A DNA stretch of 64,000 bases from a virus, in the IMG/VR virus record IMGVR_UViG_3300037297_000066, positions 62,001 through 126,000 of that record. One strand, 5' to 3'. Numbering within the stretch: position 1 is the first letter of the stretch; every line of letters begins with the position of its first letter. Below the pieces are notes generated by a model, which saw only the letters and a list, made by a program, of their open reading frames with translations, was not told the DNA's origin and made no database searches. The position numbers were made by a program, and so were the translations under genes. Shown in pieces: positions 40,394 to 49,116 of this stretch.

Positions 40394-42246
40394 TCACAGC
40401 TCTCTACTCGTTTGGTAAGAACCGGGGGCTGGGATTCGATCCCTACTTCCCCCTGAAGCCCCACTACTACCTTCGACTATCTTCTTCGGGATCCGTGCGA
40501 ATCGAACCCATCAAGGAACCTGAGATCCGCCTCCCAGAGAAGTCCGGACGAAGCAGCAACATCGAGGCCAACTTCCTGTACGACACGGCCATGTACGCTC
40601 TGGCCTTCAACGCCATCCGCAAAGAGCGCTTGCTGACTCAGTTCCTGACTTTTTGGGGCAAGACCCTGGAACATCTGACCAACTGCGAAGACGTGGAAGC
40701 ACTGAAAGCCGTGAAGGCATTCTGCGACCAACTGGCCTTGTCAGAAATCTGCTCCGCCGTGAGTCAATGGGAAAAGAGCTCCAAGAAGCGGCTAGTGAGC
40801 CTTAAAGGCCCGAACCGTATCTCGGGTCTTGCTGAGATCCGGAAGGGACTCTCCGAGGTGGCTTTGGAGACCTTCGAAAGTCTAGCCAGTGGAAAACCCC
40901 CGGCCCCCATTCAAAAGGCCATAGGAGATCTGGCTATAGAAGGAGAGCAGTGGGTCATACTGACTTTGGAGGATGACAACACGCCCCTAGCGCTCAGGCC
41001 CAAGCCTTCTGAGCTGTGGGTTCAGCTCCAAAAGCCTACTGACGACAAGCCCACCAGCACCTGCTTGCTCACAGGGAAACCTTGTAAACCAGTCCGACTA
41101 CACCGGGCTCTCAAGGGTGTACCTGGTGGGGACAAAGGGATTCCTCTCATCTCGTTCGAGCAAGAAGTGACCCGCTACAAGGGCCGCAAGAAGGAAGACA
41201 ACTTCCCCATCAGTCGAGAAGCTCACGACACGTATGTAGCGGCCTTCCGGCACATTGTAGATCAGGGGAATGTCTTCGTGAGCATCAACTCCTGCCTCTT
41301 GGTATGGGTAGATGAGGCCGAGCATGACGAGCTCCTAACCCCCCTGCTGACGGTCCTACGATCCAAGGAAAAGGAGGAGGTCAAAGCAGCCTGGGACGAA
41401 GTAGAACGTCTAGACAGCGACGTCACGGTGCATCTGGCCATGCTTCGTAGCTCCAAGGGCCGCATCTCCATCCTAGGCTATCACACGCTTTCCGTGAATC
41501 AGTTGAGGGCCAACCTTCTCCGATTCCACGAAGAGTTCTCCGAGTTCCCAGAGTACACCCCAAGAGGGTTATTTTCCTGGATGCTCAAGAAGAACATCAA
41601 GGGCAAGGACAAGGAAACAGCCAAGCTCTACACCATGGTGACTTTGGCCGTAGTACTAGGGACTCCTTACCCGTTACAGATCTTCCCTAGCCTCATCCAG
41701 TGGATCAAGAACACGGACAGTGCCCTGGACTTGTTCTTGCATCTTACCTGGCTGCGAGCCTACGTCTGCAGGGACTACGGTATTAACCCGCCTCCTATCA
41801 AAAACCCCTTTCAAAAGGAGCCCCTCGTGTGCGAACCACGCATTGAAGAGAACGTCAACCTCAACGAAACCGACATCGGATACAACCTTGGAAGACTGGT
41901 CGCCTTAGACTGCCATCTGCGCAGAATGACCGGCATCAGTGTCAGTGAGATTTCCGAGGTACGTTCAGCCACCAACAACCCTCACATGTACATCAGCCGG
42001 AGCTACCGGATGCTCCCCACGCTGGAGAAGCTGGAGAAGAAGGGATGGGGGAAGCCTCTCAGGGAGATGCGTGAAGAGGTCAAGGCCAAACTTGCTCCTC
42101 TCGTGGCTACTCCCATTCGTCTAACTCTCCTTGAAGAGTCCAGCTTTCAGATGGCCTTCACGTACCAGAAGACCTACCTTCGCCGCTACAACGCTTGGAG
42201 GAAGCAGCAGTACAAGGCCGCCAAGGCTGCTGAGGAAGAGAACTGA
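40390..42246 (+). CDS. cas8c: Type I-C Cas8c (Csd1), large Cascade subunit
   Basis: The 618-residue protein opens MITALYSFGKNRGLGFDPYF, typical of Csd1 proteins (which open with short hydrophobic strands and then KPHYYLRL-type segments). Its length, position between cas5 and cas7, and a CLLTGKPCKPVRLHRALKGV segment (about 222) where many Csd1 proteins carry Cys residues, all fit. It should recognise PAM and hold the target strand. The C-terminus is basic and helical (YNAWRKQQYKAAKAAEEEN). I cannot judge PAM-contact residues by eye. Confidence 0.82.
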   Translation: MITALYSFGKNRGLGFDPYFPLKPHYYLRLSSSGSVRIEPIKEPEIRLPEKSGRSSNIEANFLYDTAMYALAFNAIRKERLLTQFLTFWGKTLEHLTNCEDVEALKAVKAFCDQLALSEICSAVSQWEKSSKKRLVSLKGPNRISGLAEIRKGLSEVALETFESLASGKPPAPIQKAIGDLAIEGEQWVILTLEDDNTPLALRPKPSELWVQLQKPTDDKPTSTCLLTGKPCKPVRLHRALKGVPGGDKGIPLISFEQEVTRYKGRKKEDNFPISREAHDTYVAAFRHIVDQGNVFVSINSCLLVWVDEAEHDELLTPLLTVLRSKEKEEVKAAWDEVERLDSDVTVHLAMLRSSKGRISILGYHTLSVNQLRANLLRFHEEFSEFPEYTPRGLFSWMLKKNIKGKDKETAKLYTMVTLAVVLGTPYPLQIFPSLIQWIKNTDSALDLFLHLTWLRAYVCRDYGINPPPIKNPFQKEPLVCEPRIEENVNLNETDIGYNLGRLVALDCHLRRMTGISVSEISEVRSATNNPHMYISRSYRMLPTLEKLEKKGWGKPLREMREEVKAKLAPLVATPIRLTLLEESSFQMAFTYQKTYLRRYNAWRKQQYKAAKAAEEEN

Positions 42247-42378
42247 TCGTTCAGACAACGGAACGCAGACTTTTGCCGAAAAGTACCGCTACAAGGGTTG
42301 ATTAACCCTCAGGTACTTCAGGTATCAGGAGGTATCTCCTGGGAGTCATCTAGATCGAAATCAAAACAGGAGGGCCTC

Positions 42379-43386
42379 ATGGCTCATTCATCGTATCCAA
42401 AAAACAATGACACCAACGTTTCTATCGTCCCCAACCGAATGGAGATCGTGACTCTCACGGAATATCGGGACGGCACTCCCCAACTGGCGCCTGACGAAAA
42501 CGGCACTCGTCAGGATCCCTTCTCTGGTCAAGGCTTGATCACGGGAGTGGGTACCAAGCGCAAGATTCGGGACTTCGCAGCCCTGCTCGGCCAGTCTCTC
42601 TACGTGGCCCGTCGAGCCGTCTTGAGCCACGCCGTCAACGAAGCAGCTCAAGCCCTGGGGGTGGAAGCCGATGCCAACCAGGAGGAAGAAAGCCCTCCCA
42701 TCGACGAGGACAAGGAAACCGAGCCCGAGCCCAAGAGCAAGGGCAAGAGCAAGGGCAAGAGCAAGGCCAAGGGCAAGGCCAAGAAGGAAAAGAACAAGGA
42801 GCTCGATTACGAAGTTGCCCTGAAGGTCAGGGATGAACTGTGCCGACGGTACTGGGACATCCGGGCATTTGGGGCCGTTCTGTGCAGCCCCGTGAACATC
42901 CCCGTTCGAGGGCCTCTCCAAGTTGGGATGGCCAGGTCTGTGGATCCGATCAACCCCCTCACGCTCTCTATCACCCGGGTCGCTGTGGCTACGGACCGAG
43001 AAGCGGAGGAGCAGAAAGGGCGCAACCACACGATGGGCACCCAGACGGTCGTTCCCTACGGGGTCTACCAGCAACACCACTACTACAACCCCCACGACGC
43101 CGAGGTCACGGGCTTCTCCCAGGAAGACTTTGAGATCTACCTCAGGGCTCTCAGGGAGATGCATGACCACACCAGGTCATGCATGCGGACTGAGGTGGTT
43201 CCTAGGAAGATCGTCATCTTCCGGCACAGCTGCCCTTTGGGCAACGCTCCCAGCCACAAGCTGTTCGAGTTGGTCAAGTTGACCAAGAAGCCGGGGGTTC
43301 CTACCCCCACCTGTTGGGAGGACTACGAGTTCAGCGTGGACGTAGAAAATCTACCTGAAGGGGTGGAAATCGAAGTCATCGGCTGA
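42379..43386 (+). CDS. cas7: Type I-C Cas7 (Csd2) with charged insert
   Basis: The start is the ATG at 42379 after AGGAGGGCC; an earlier in-frame start lacks a ribosome-binding site. The 335-residue protein contains FSGQGLITGVGTKRKIRDFA, the Csd2 signature corresponding to GL[VI]T...KRKIR, and matches the family in its C-terminal half. Between about 95 and 145 it has an insert absent from ordinary Csd2: an acidic stretch, then KSKGKSKGKSKAKGKAKK encoded by an AAGGGCAAGAGC repeat. Cas7 forms the crRNA-covering filament. The 132-nt gap before it may hold a hairpin at 42294-42309. Confidence 0.85.
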   Translation: MAHSSYPKNNDTNVSIVPNRMEIVTLTEYRDGTPQLAPDENGTRQDPFSGQGLITGVGTKRKIRDFAALLGQSLYVARRAVLSHAVNEAAQALGVEADANQEEESPPIDEDKETEPEPKSKGKSKGKSKAKGKAKKEKNKELDYEVALKVRDELCRRYWDIRAFGAVLCSPVNIPVRGPLQVGMARSVDPINPLTLSITRVAVATDREAEEQKGRNHTMGTQTVVPYGVYQQHHYYNPHDAEVTGFSQEDFEIYLRALREMHDHTRSCMRTEVVPRKIVIFRHSCPLGNAPSHKLFELVKLTKKPGVPTPTCWEDYEFSVDVENLPEGVEIEVIG

Positions 43387-43392
43387 CCCCGT

Positions 43393-43433
43393 GGTGTATG
43401 GTGGGAGAGACGAGAAAGCCTCTCCCACCATAC
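43393..43433 (+). promoter_or_regulatory. Promoter box inside a 14-bp inverted repeat
   Basis: GGTGTATGGTGGGA (43393-43406) overlaps GTATGGTGGGAGAG (43396-43409). That arm pairs perfectly with CTCTCCCACCATAC (43420-43433) across a 10-nt loop. The structure sits between cas7 and the helicase gene, 12 nt before the helicase start. It could be a terminator for cas7, an operator, or an RNA hairpin controlling helicase translation. Confidence 0.6.
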
Positions 43434-43445
43434 CAGGTCCTAGAA

Positions 43446-45470
43446 ATGCCTAGAAGAATCACTCTCCACAACTTCCAGAGCAGAGACGCTAACCGCCTCT
43501 GCCCTCGGTTCGTTGACCACAAGGTCTTCGCTATCATCTACGCTACTGGAGCAGGCAAGACCTTGGAGATAAGGGCCATCGTTTCTAGGCTGTACCACCA
43601 CCGATACGATCCTGAATACAAGGGGTTCAGTTTCACTCACTGTATTTTTGCGGCCCCCCAACGAGTCATCCGAGACAACTTCATTGAGGACATCTCCGAA
43701 CTGGTGGACGGAAACCTAGTCTACCCCTGTCTCAATGTCGTCACCAACGTAAGTCGAGAGGACCTGGAAAGGTTCCTGGGGCAACGCTGGACCGTAGACC
43801 GTATGTGTATGGCGGTCACCCACAGTATCATCGTAAGGCTGATCCCATGGTTGGAAGAGGCCCTGCGTCAAGACCCTAGCTTTCTCGTGGGAAAAATCCT
43901 GGTTATAGACGAAGCTCACCACATTCCGGCCAAGAGGCTGGCCCAACTGTGTCGGTTATGGAAAGACCACGGTGGACATCTGGTACTCCTGACCGCCACC
44001 CCCAGCCATCCTGACATCGAAAAAGTCATCCCTGACAATGCCATCGTAGCTTGCAGAACTCTGCCGGAGCAGATGGAAGGCGGAAAGTACGCCCCCCAGA
44101 TCCTTGAGACCGGTATCATCAACGTCACCGGAGAGGGGTACTCGGACAAGGAGATGTGTGGGATCCCCGTAGACGCAGACACCGCCATTCAGGAGATTGT
44201 AGACGACTACGAAAAGCAATGCCTGGAAGCCAAATGCAAGCCTCGGGCCCTGGTAATCATCCGACCTCGTAAGACCAGAGAAGAGAACCGGAAGATCATT
44301 GAGCGCTTCCTAGAGTGCTTTGAAGCGAAGGGGGACCTGAACGGTCTCGGGAAGATCCGGCCCGTAGTTGGAGTAGGGGCACACAAGTCGGTTATAGGGG
44401 ATGTGTCTGACTGCATCGCTCACGACAAAGCGATTCATTCAGGGGAGCAATGCACCTGCTCGAAGTGCCGAGGGCTCCCGTACCGGAGACTGACCTTCAA
44501 AGACTCCAACTACGATGTCCTGATTCTGATTGGCCGAGGACGAGAAGGGCTGGATACCGTTCTAGCCAGTCACATGTACCTGTTCGGCCTATGCCACTTC
44601 TTGCCTTCGGTGGGGCAGCTTCTGGGACGCATTATGCGTTGGCGTAAAGAGGTTCTCGACTACCCTGACAAGTGGCGGAACAGATCCTACCTCCGCATCA
44701 TCACGGCCGGAGTCAAAAATCTGGCAGCCCACAGTCAGCAGGTACTGTTGACTATGCACTACCTCAACCTCCTAGGCTTGCAACAGTGGAGTGTCCTGAG
44801 CCTAGTCAGCCGAATTGTTGACAAGATGGCTTCAAAGGCAGGCCACCCTCGACTCGGTGGAAAGCGTATTCCCTACATCACCTTGGAGAAGCGAGCCGCC
44901 ATTCTCACCTACCATAGTGAGATGATGAAGTGGTACAACGAAGGCTCTTCTCAGAATGAGCGAAATCACGGGGCCCCCCTCAACAAAGTACTGACTCGTA
45001 ATGAGCAGGCTAAGCTCACACTCAGTAGGATAGAGTTGGGTTGCCTCAGGCTAAAAGGAGCCCCTAAGGACAAGATCACCGAAGCAGAGATCCTCTTGGT
45101 CCTCACTGACCTTGAAGCCTCCTTCCACCGTGAGCAAAAAGAGGCCCTCCAAAGAGAGTTGTGGAAAGCCTTGGAAGAGCTGTTGCCCGAGGAAGGGGTG
45201 ATGAGTGCCGTCAACAGAGCTCTGGTTCAAGTGGCCTCCTCATTCCGAGAAGCCACTCTAAGCTACTCCCTGCTTGCCAGCCGGGTTCAACAGGAAATCC
45301 TGAGCTTGACTACTGAGCATATTGAAGACTTCTCAGCCCGCTTGGACGAGGCCCTCAAGAACAGCACGGCTCAAGCAGAAAAGAAACTGGAGACCCGCTA
45401 CGGGTACTCCCCCGGAACCTTGGAGACGTTCCGAAGAACCATAGCCAACCACCCGCCGGGTGTAAGATGA
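43446..45470 (+). CDS. SF2 DEAH helicase in the cas operon (not Cas3)
   Basis: From the ATG at 43446 the 674-residue protein has the SF2 motifs in order: I (YATGAGKT, 32-39), II (VIDEAHH, D155-H158), III (TATPS, 183-187), V (GREGLD, 365-370) and VI (QLLGRIMR, 391-398). There is no HD nuclease domain and no phage or bacterial Cas3 signature, and the C-terminal 250 residues are helical and unassigned. A CTCSKC knuckle lies at 336-341. It stands where cas4 or cas1 would be in a normal I-C operon. A role as a target-DNA unwinder recruited by Cascade is plausible but unproven; unrelated helicases in phage are common. Confidence 0.8.
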   Translation: MPRRITLHNFQSRDANRLCPRFVDHKVFAIIYATGAGKTLEIRAIVSRLYHHRYDPEYKGFSFTHCIFAAPQRVIRDNFIEDISELVDGNLVYPCLNVVTNVSREDLERFLGQRWTVDRMCMAVTHSIIVRLIPWLEEALRQDPSFLVGKILVIDEAHHIPAKRLAQLCRLWKDHGGHLVLLTATPSHPDIEKVIPDNAIVACRTLPEQMEGGKYAPQILETGIINVTGEGYSDKEMCGIPVDADTAIQEIVDDYEKQCLEAKCKPRALVIIRPRKTREENRKIIERFLECFEAKGDLNGLGKIRPVVGVGAHKSVIGDVSDCIAHDKAIHSGEQCTCSKCRGLPYRRLTFKDSNYDVLILIGRGREGLDTVLASHMYLFGLCHFLPSVGQLLGRIMRWRKEVLDYPDKWRNRSYLRIITAGVKNLAAHSQQVLLTMHYLNLLGLQQWSVLSLVSRIVDKMASKAGHPRLGGKRIPYITLEKRAAILTYHSEMMKWYNEGSSQNERNHGAPLNKVLTRNEQAKLTLSRIELGCLRLKGAPKDKITEAEILLVLTDLEASFHREQKEALQRELWKALEELLPEEGVMSAVNRALVQVASSFREATLSYSLLASRVQQEILSLTTEHIEDFSARLDEALKNSTAQAEKKLETRYGYSPGTLETFRRTIANHPPGVR

Positions 45471-46183
45471 ACCTTGTAAAATTCAACAAACAGCCCTGGA
45501 GGTTGCGAACCTTTCAGAGCATGCGTAGTGAAAGCAGATTGTGGGATGGGTTTAAGCTGCGAGGGATCTACGCAGAGATGACAGCTCTTTCTGGCCACGA
45601 AATGTACCTCATCCTAAAAGAACACAAGGCTCTTGAAAAGCCTTACTACTTCGTAGGCTCTGATCTCAATGTGAAAGTCTACGTAGAACTCAGGGAAGAC
45701 AAGGAACGTGGGAAAATCCCGTGGACGGTAGCCTTCGGGGACATCATTCAAGTAGTCCAACAGATCATCCACAACAAGGATGGCCTCCCTGTTGCCGTTC
45801 TGAACATGGATGGGTTTGATCAGGTAGGGGGAAGCAAGTGGTGGAGTGAGACGGCCTCCCCCCTCGTAGAGATTGTCGAGGATTCCGTCAGGCGTCTAGG
45901 CAGTTTCATGTTGATTCTCAACAAGACCCTCGACACCCGAACCAAGAGTGATCCACTAGAGGCTTTGAGAACCCAGACGGCCCTCCTTTGCAAGGTCTTC
46001 GGCAAACGTTGGCCCTTGAGTCATAGCGACATCGTAACAGACATCCCCCCAGAAGTAGCCAACCGCAGCTTCGTAGGAGACGTGGGCGCCTTCCAGATCT
46101 ACAAGAGCAAAGGACGCCAGCTTCGAATGGCTACCTTGAGACTGGCTTTTCAACCCAGAAGAATTGTGGCCAAGCTTAGCTAG
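45467..46183 (+). CDS. Unknown protein coupled to the cas-locus helicase
   Basis: The start overlaps the helicase stop as ATGA, so the two are translationally coupled. The 238 residues are mixed alpha/beta (PYYFVGSDLNVKVYVELRED, WTVAFGDIIQVVQQIIHN, RLGSFMLILNKTLDTR), with no nuclease motif and no similarity I recognise to Cas3, Cas4 or DinG. Position suggests a partner of the helicase. There is no tail. Confidence 0.7.
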   Translation: MNLVKFNKQPWRLRTFQSMRSESRLWDGFKLRGIYAEMTALSGHEMYLILKEHKALEKPYYFVGSDLNVKVYVELREDKERGKIPWTVAFGDIIQVVQQIIHNKDGLPVAVLNMDGFDQVGGSKWWSETASPLVEIVEDSVRRLGSFMLILNKTLDTRTKSDPLEALRTQTALLCKVFGKRWPLSHSDIVTDIPPEVANRSFVGDVGAFQIYKSKGRQLRMATLRLAFQPRRIVAKLS

Positions 46184-46211
46184 TAACCCAACCCATAACC
46201 AGAGGAATCCG

Positions 46212-46421
46212 ATGTCCAAATCCAAAGACAGCTTCAACTCCGACGTCGTTCTCACGTTCGCCCAAAAGGCCAAGCGCTTCACGACTCAAGGTGTAGCAGG
46301 ACGCTTCAAGGTCCCCAAGCAGAGGGCCGCAGCGTGTATCGCCATCCTTCGTATCAAGGAAGTGGTCGAGTCCGACGGCAAGACCAGAGACGGCGACAGC
46401 AAGTGGGTCTACTGCGGGTAA
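46212..46421 (+). CDS. Small basic protein, possible helix-turn-helix
   Basis: The ATG at 46212 follows a GAGGAATCC site. The 69 residues contain RFTTQGVAGRFKVPKQRAAA, then CIAILRIKEVVESDGK, a helix-turn-helix-like pattern with a wing-like end. It may regulate the cas operon. It ends convergent with a tail-bearing gene (13-nt overlap). Confidence 0.6.
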   Translation: MSKSKDSFNSDVVLTFAQKAKRFTTQGVAGRFKVPKQRAAACIAILRIKEVVESDGKTRDGDSKWVYCG

Positions 46422-46714
46422 TTAGGCTCCACCATCGAAAACCTGTCCCGATCTTGATGGGGCATGACGCCCAAAAGGCGTTCCCAAGCTGTACGGGGAA
46501 CCTCTGGCTTCTTAGGTAAAGGCGTAGGAGCCGGAGGGAGCCCCGCTGATAGCCTTTTGTTCCGGTGGTACTCGTTGTCCACCCAGGACACGAAACGCCT
46601 TAGGGAGGGCTCCAGACGGTGTTCTCGGAGCTTTTCTCGGGCTTCGAACAAGAGACAGACGATGTCCTTCTGTTCTCGAAGGGTCAGTTGGCTAAACATG
46701 TAGGATAACGACAT
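46409..46714 (-). CDS. Helical protein with internal WER motif
   Basis: The 101 residues are helical (LTLREQKDIVCLLFEAREKL, EPSLRRFVSWVDNEY), then a Pro-rich linker and VPRTAWERLLGVMPHQDRDRFSMVEPNYPQ. The tail core is therefore followed by about 19 further residues, an exception to the terminal rule. Upstream on the minus strand is TTGACACTAAGTGTAGGCC, then AGTGTAGGTAAGG, a plausible promoter. Confidence 0.65.
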   Translation of the reverse strand: MSLSYMFSQLTLREQKDIVCLLFEAREKLREHRLEPSLRRFVSWVDNEYHRNKRLSAGLPPAPTPLPKKPEVPRTAWERLLGVMPHQDRDRFSMVEPNYPQ

Positions 46715-46773
46715 ACCCTTACCTACACTGGCCTACACTTAGTGTCAAGTCCTACTTGTGGTACTCTCAGGGC

Positions 46774-46947
46774 ATGAAGATAGACGGCAAACAGCTATGT
46801 CTGGCCTGCGGGACGAACGTGGCCACCCGGATGGACGGGACAGTCCCCCTCTGTGACTCGTGTGCAAGTCACGTCACAGACCGACGAGGGGTCCGATTCG
46901 ACAACCCTCGCCTCACGAAGGACGAAATTCCTCCAAACGTTCACTAG
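46774..46947 (+). CDS. Small zinc-ribbon protein
   Basis: The 57 residues have two CxxC pairs, CLACG and CDSC, about 16 residues apart, forming a zinc ribbon. The rest is short and basic. A GTGGTACTCTCAGGGC box, loosely like the GGTGTA class, lies just before the ATG. It sits between the cas operon and leader 2. Confidence 0.65.
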   Translation: MKIDGKQLCLACGTNVATRMDGTVPLCDSCASHVTDRRGVRFDNPRLTKDEIPPNVH

Positions 46948-46954
46948 GTGGTTT

Positions 46955-47161
46955 GGTGTACAGTAGGGGAGCGAAGCCATTTGCGAGAGGTTCAGTGCTA
47001 CCCGTAGCCTAGGGACCGCTCGAAAGTGTGTGTTCCTTGATAGTTAAACCCTGTTTCCTGCTGGTCAGAGCCTGGTGATACAGGGTCAGAAGATCAGAGC
47101 TGGACAACCTATCGCAGAGTTCTGTCCAAAGGTCTGATCTGACACCCCTATTTAGGGGTGA
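46955..47161 (+). promoter_or_regulatory. CRISPR leader 2
   Basis: GGTGTACAGTAGGG followed by 193 nt nearly identical to leader 1, ending in the hairpin CACCCC-TATTTA-GGGGTG next to the first repeat. The one divergent block is at about 46998-47007. Equal length (207 nt) indicates a recent duplication of the leader. Confidence 0.8.
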
Positions 47162-49116
47162 GTCGAGGGAGGGCAATCCTCTCTCGGGAGTTTCAACGAG
47201 CGACAACATCGTGCGGACCGTCGCCAGCTGCAACGTCGAGGGAGGGGGATCCTCCCTCGGGAGTTTCAACCGGGGCAGCTACCTTCCTTTCGAGCGGTAC
47301 ACGTTGGGTCGAGGGAGGGGATCCTCCCTCGGGAGTTTCAACGTAGCTCACGTAGGCGTTCTCGGAATCGCCGGTACCTCGTCGAGGGAGGGTCCTCCTC
47401 CCTCGGGAGTTCCAAGCAGCTACTCGACGCTTTGGGCAAGCCGAATGACATCAAGTCGAGGGAGGAAAATCTTCCCTCGGGAGTTCCAAGGAGCTCGGGT
47501 CCAGGTGACTCAGACTGGTACATCTGGGTCGAGGGAGGGGATCCTCCCTCGGGAGTTCCAAGTAGGTAGTGCTCGACTGGCGTGGTCATTCGGCCTCTAC
47601 GTCGAGGGAGGGGATCCTCCCTCGGGAGTTCCAAGTGGACCACCTCGGGTGGCAGTCGCCCCGATACTAGGGTCGAGGGAGGAAAATCTTCCCTCGGGAG
47701 TTCCAAGAGATCGTCGGACATCACACCACCTCCAGCAGCTGCGAGGTCGAGGGAGGAAAATCTTCCCTCGGGAGTTCCAAGGAACGAAACTGACGGATAC
47801 TCAGCCAGCGCGTTAACGGTCGAGGGAGGGGGATCCTCCCTCGGGTGTTTCAACGAAGGACGGACACAGCAAGCCACGGACAGAGGTCGAGGGAAGGAAA
47901 TCCTCCCTCGGGAGTTCCAACTGACCCGCCTTTCGGGCAAGAGCCGCCTGGCTCGTCGAGGGAGGGTGATCCTCCCTCGGGAGTTTCAACCCGAACGCGG
48001 TAGTGGCAGCCGTGCCCCACCCCACGTCGAGGGAGGGTCCTCCTCCCTCGGGAGTTCCAACACCATATCGAAGGGAGCAGAAGCCATGAAGCAGAGTCGA
48101 GGGAGGAAAATCTTCCCTCGGGAGTTCCAAGGTACGCGAGCCTCGCGACGGTTCTGACCACAGGTGTCGAGGGAGGAAAATCTTCCCTCGGGAGTTCCAA
48201 GTCGGGGTAACGCCGTTGGCCTTGCGGCGAGTCGAGGGAGGGGTTTCCTCCCTCGGGAGTTCCAAGAGTTTGCTCAGCCGGGGTGGGTGCGTCGGAGTGC
48301 GTAGTCGAGGGAGGGGTTTCCTCCCTCGGGAGTTCCAAGATCAGCGTTCAGCGCCCATGAGATTTGATCGTGATGAGTCGAGGGAGGGTCCTCCTCCCTC
48401 GGGAGTTCCAAGTCGGGACCAGTGCCCCAGACCGCGCTGAAGTTGATGTCGAGGGAGGAAAATCTTCCCTCGGGAGTTCCAAGAGAAGCCTCGTCCCCCT
48501 TCTCCCTTTCTTCTTCCAGCGTCGAGGGAGGGGGATCCTCCCTCGGGAGTTTCAACTAAAGACCGCCGCGTCTTCCAGTTCCGCCACGAGCGGTCGAGGT
48601 AGGGGGATCCTCCCTCGGGAGTTTCAAGTTGTACACGGTGGTCGTCCCCACCTTGAGGGCACGGTCGAGGGAGGAAAATCTTCCCTCGGGAGTTCCAAGG
48701 AGGACTACCAGGCGAGGCAGGCCAAGGACGTGTTCAAGGTCGAGGGAGGGGGATCCTCCCTCGGGAGTTCCAAGACGCCCGGACCTGACGAGCCCGTAGT
48801 CCCTCCAGAAGTCGAGGGAGGGAAATACTCCCTCGGGAGTTCCAAGAGCGCCCTGATGCGTCTGGATGAAAGCTTCGCTGCCGTCGAGGGAGGAAAATCC
48901 TCCCTCGGGAGTTCCAAGAGGACGGACGACGGACGCCATTCTGTCGCTTGCTTCTTGTCGAGGGAGGGTCCTCCTCCCTCGGGAGTTCCAAGAGCTAGTC
49001 ATCCCACGGGCGTTCCGTTCGACTCGAAGTCGAGGGAGGGGGATCCTCCCTCGGGAGTTCCAAGAATGTCAGGAAGCAGTGTCGAGGGAGGGAGATCCTT
49101 CCTCGGGAATTTCAAT
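47162..49116 (+). CRISPR. CRISPR array 2, 28 repeats
   Basis: The array has the same orientation and the same number of repeats by my count (28; 27 spacers). Starts are mostly 70-75 nt apart, and the last interval is 52 nt, leaving a 16-nt spacer. Loop variants include AAAAT, GGGAT, GGTTT, GGTCC and GGTGA. Many repeats here end CAAG and carry TCTTCCC, unlike the TCTCTC form of array 1, so the two arrays have drifted apart. The final repeat (49081-49116) is degenerate and its last base touches the stop codon of the convergent gene. I saw no shared spacer. Confidence 0.95.

Noticed and set aside
42388-43170. Minus-strand open frame of 260 codons over cas7
   Set aside because: It is a shadow of the cas7 reading frame, its composition is unnatural, and it has no upstream signals.
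43446-45470. Calling the helicase Cas3
   Set aside because: The SF2 motifs are present, but I see no HD nuclease domain and no Cas3-specific segments, so only 'SF2 helicase' is supported.
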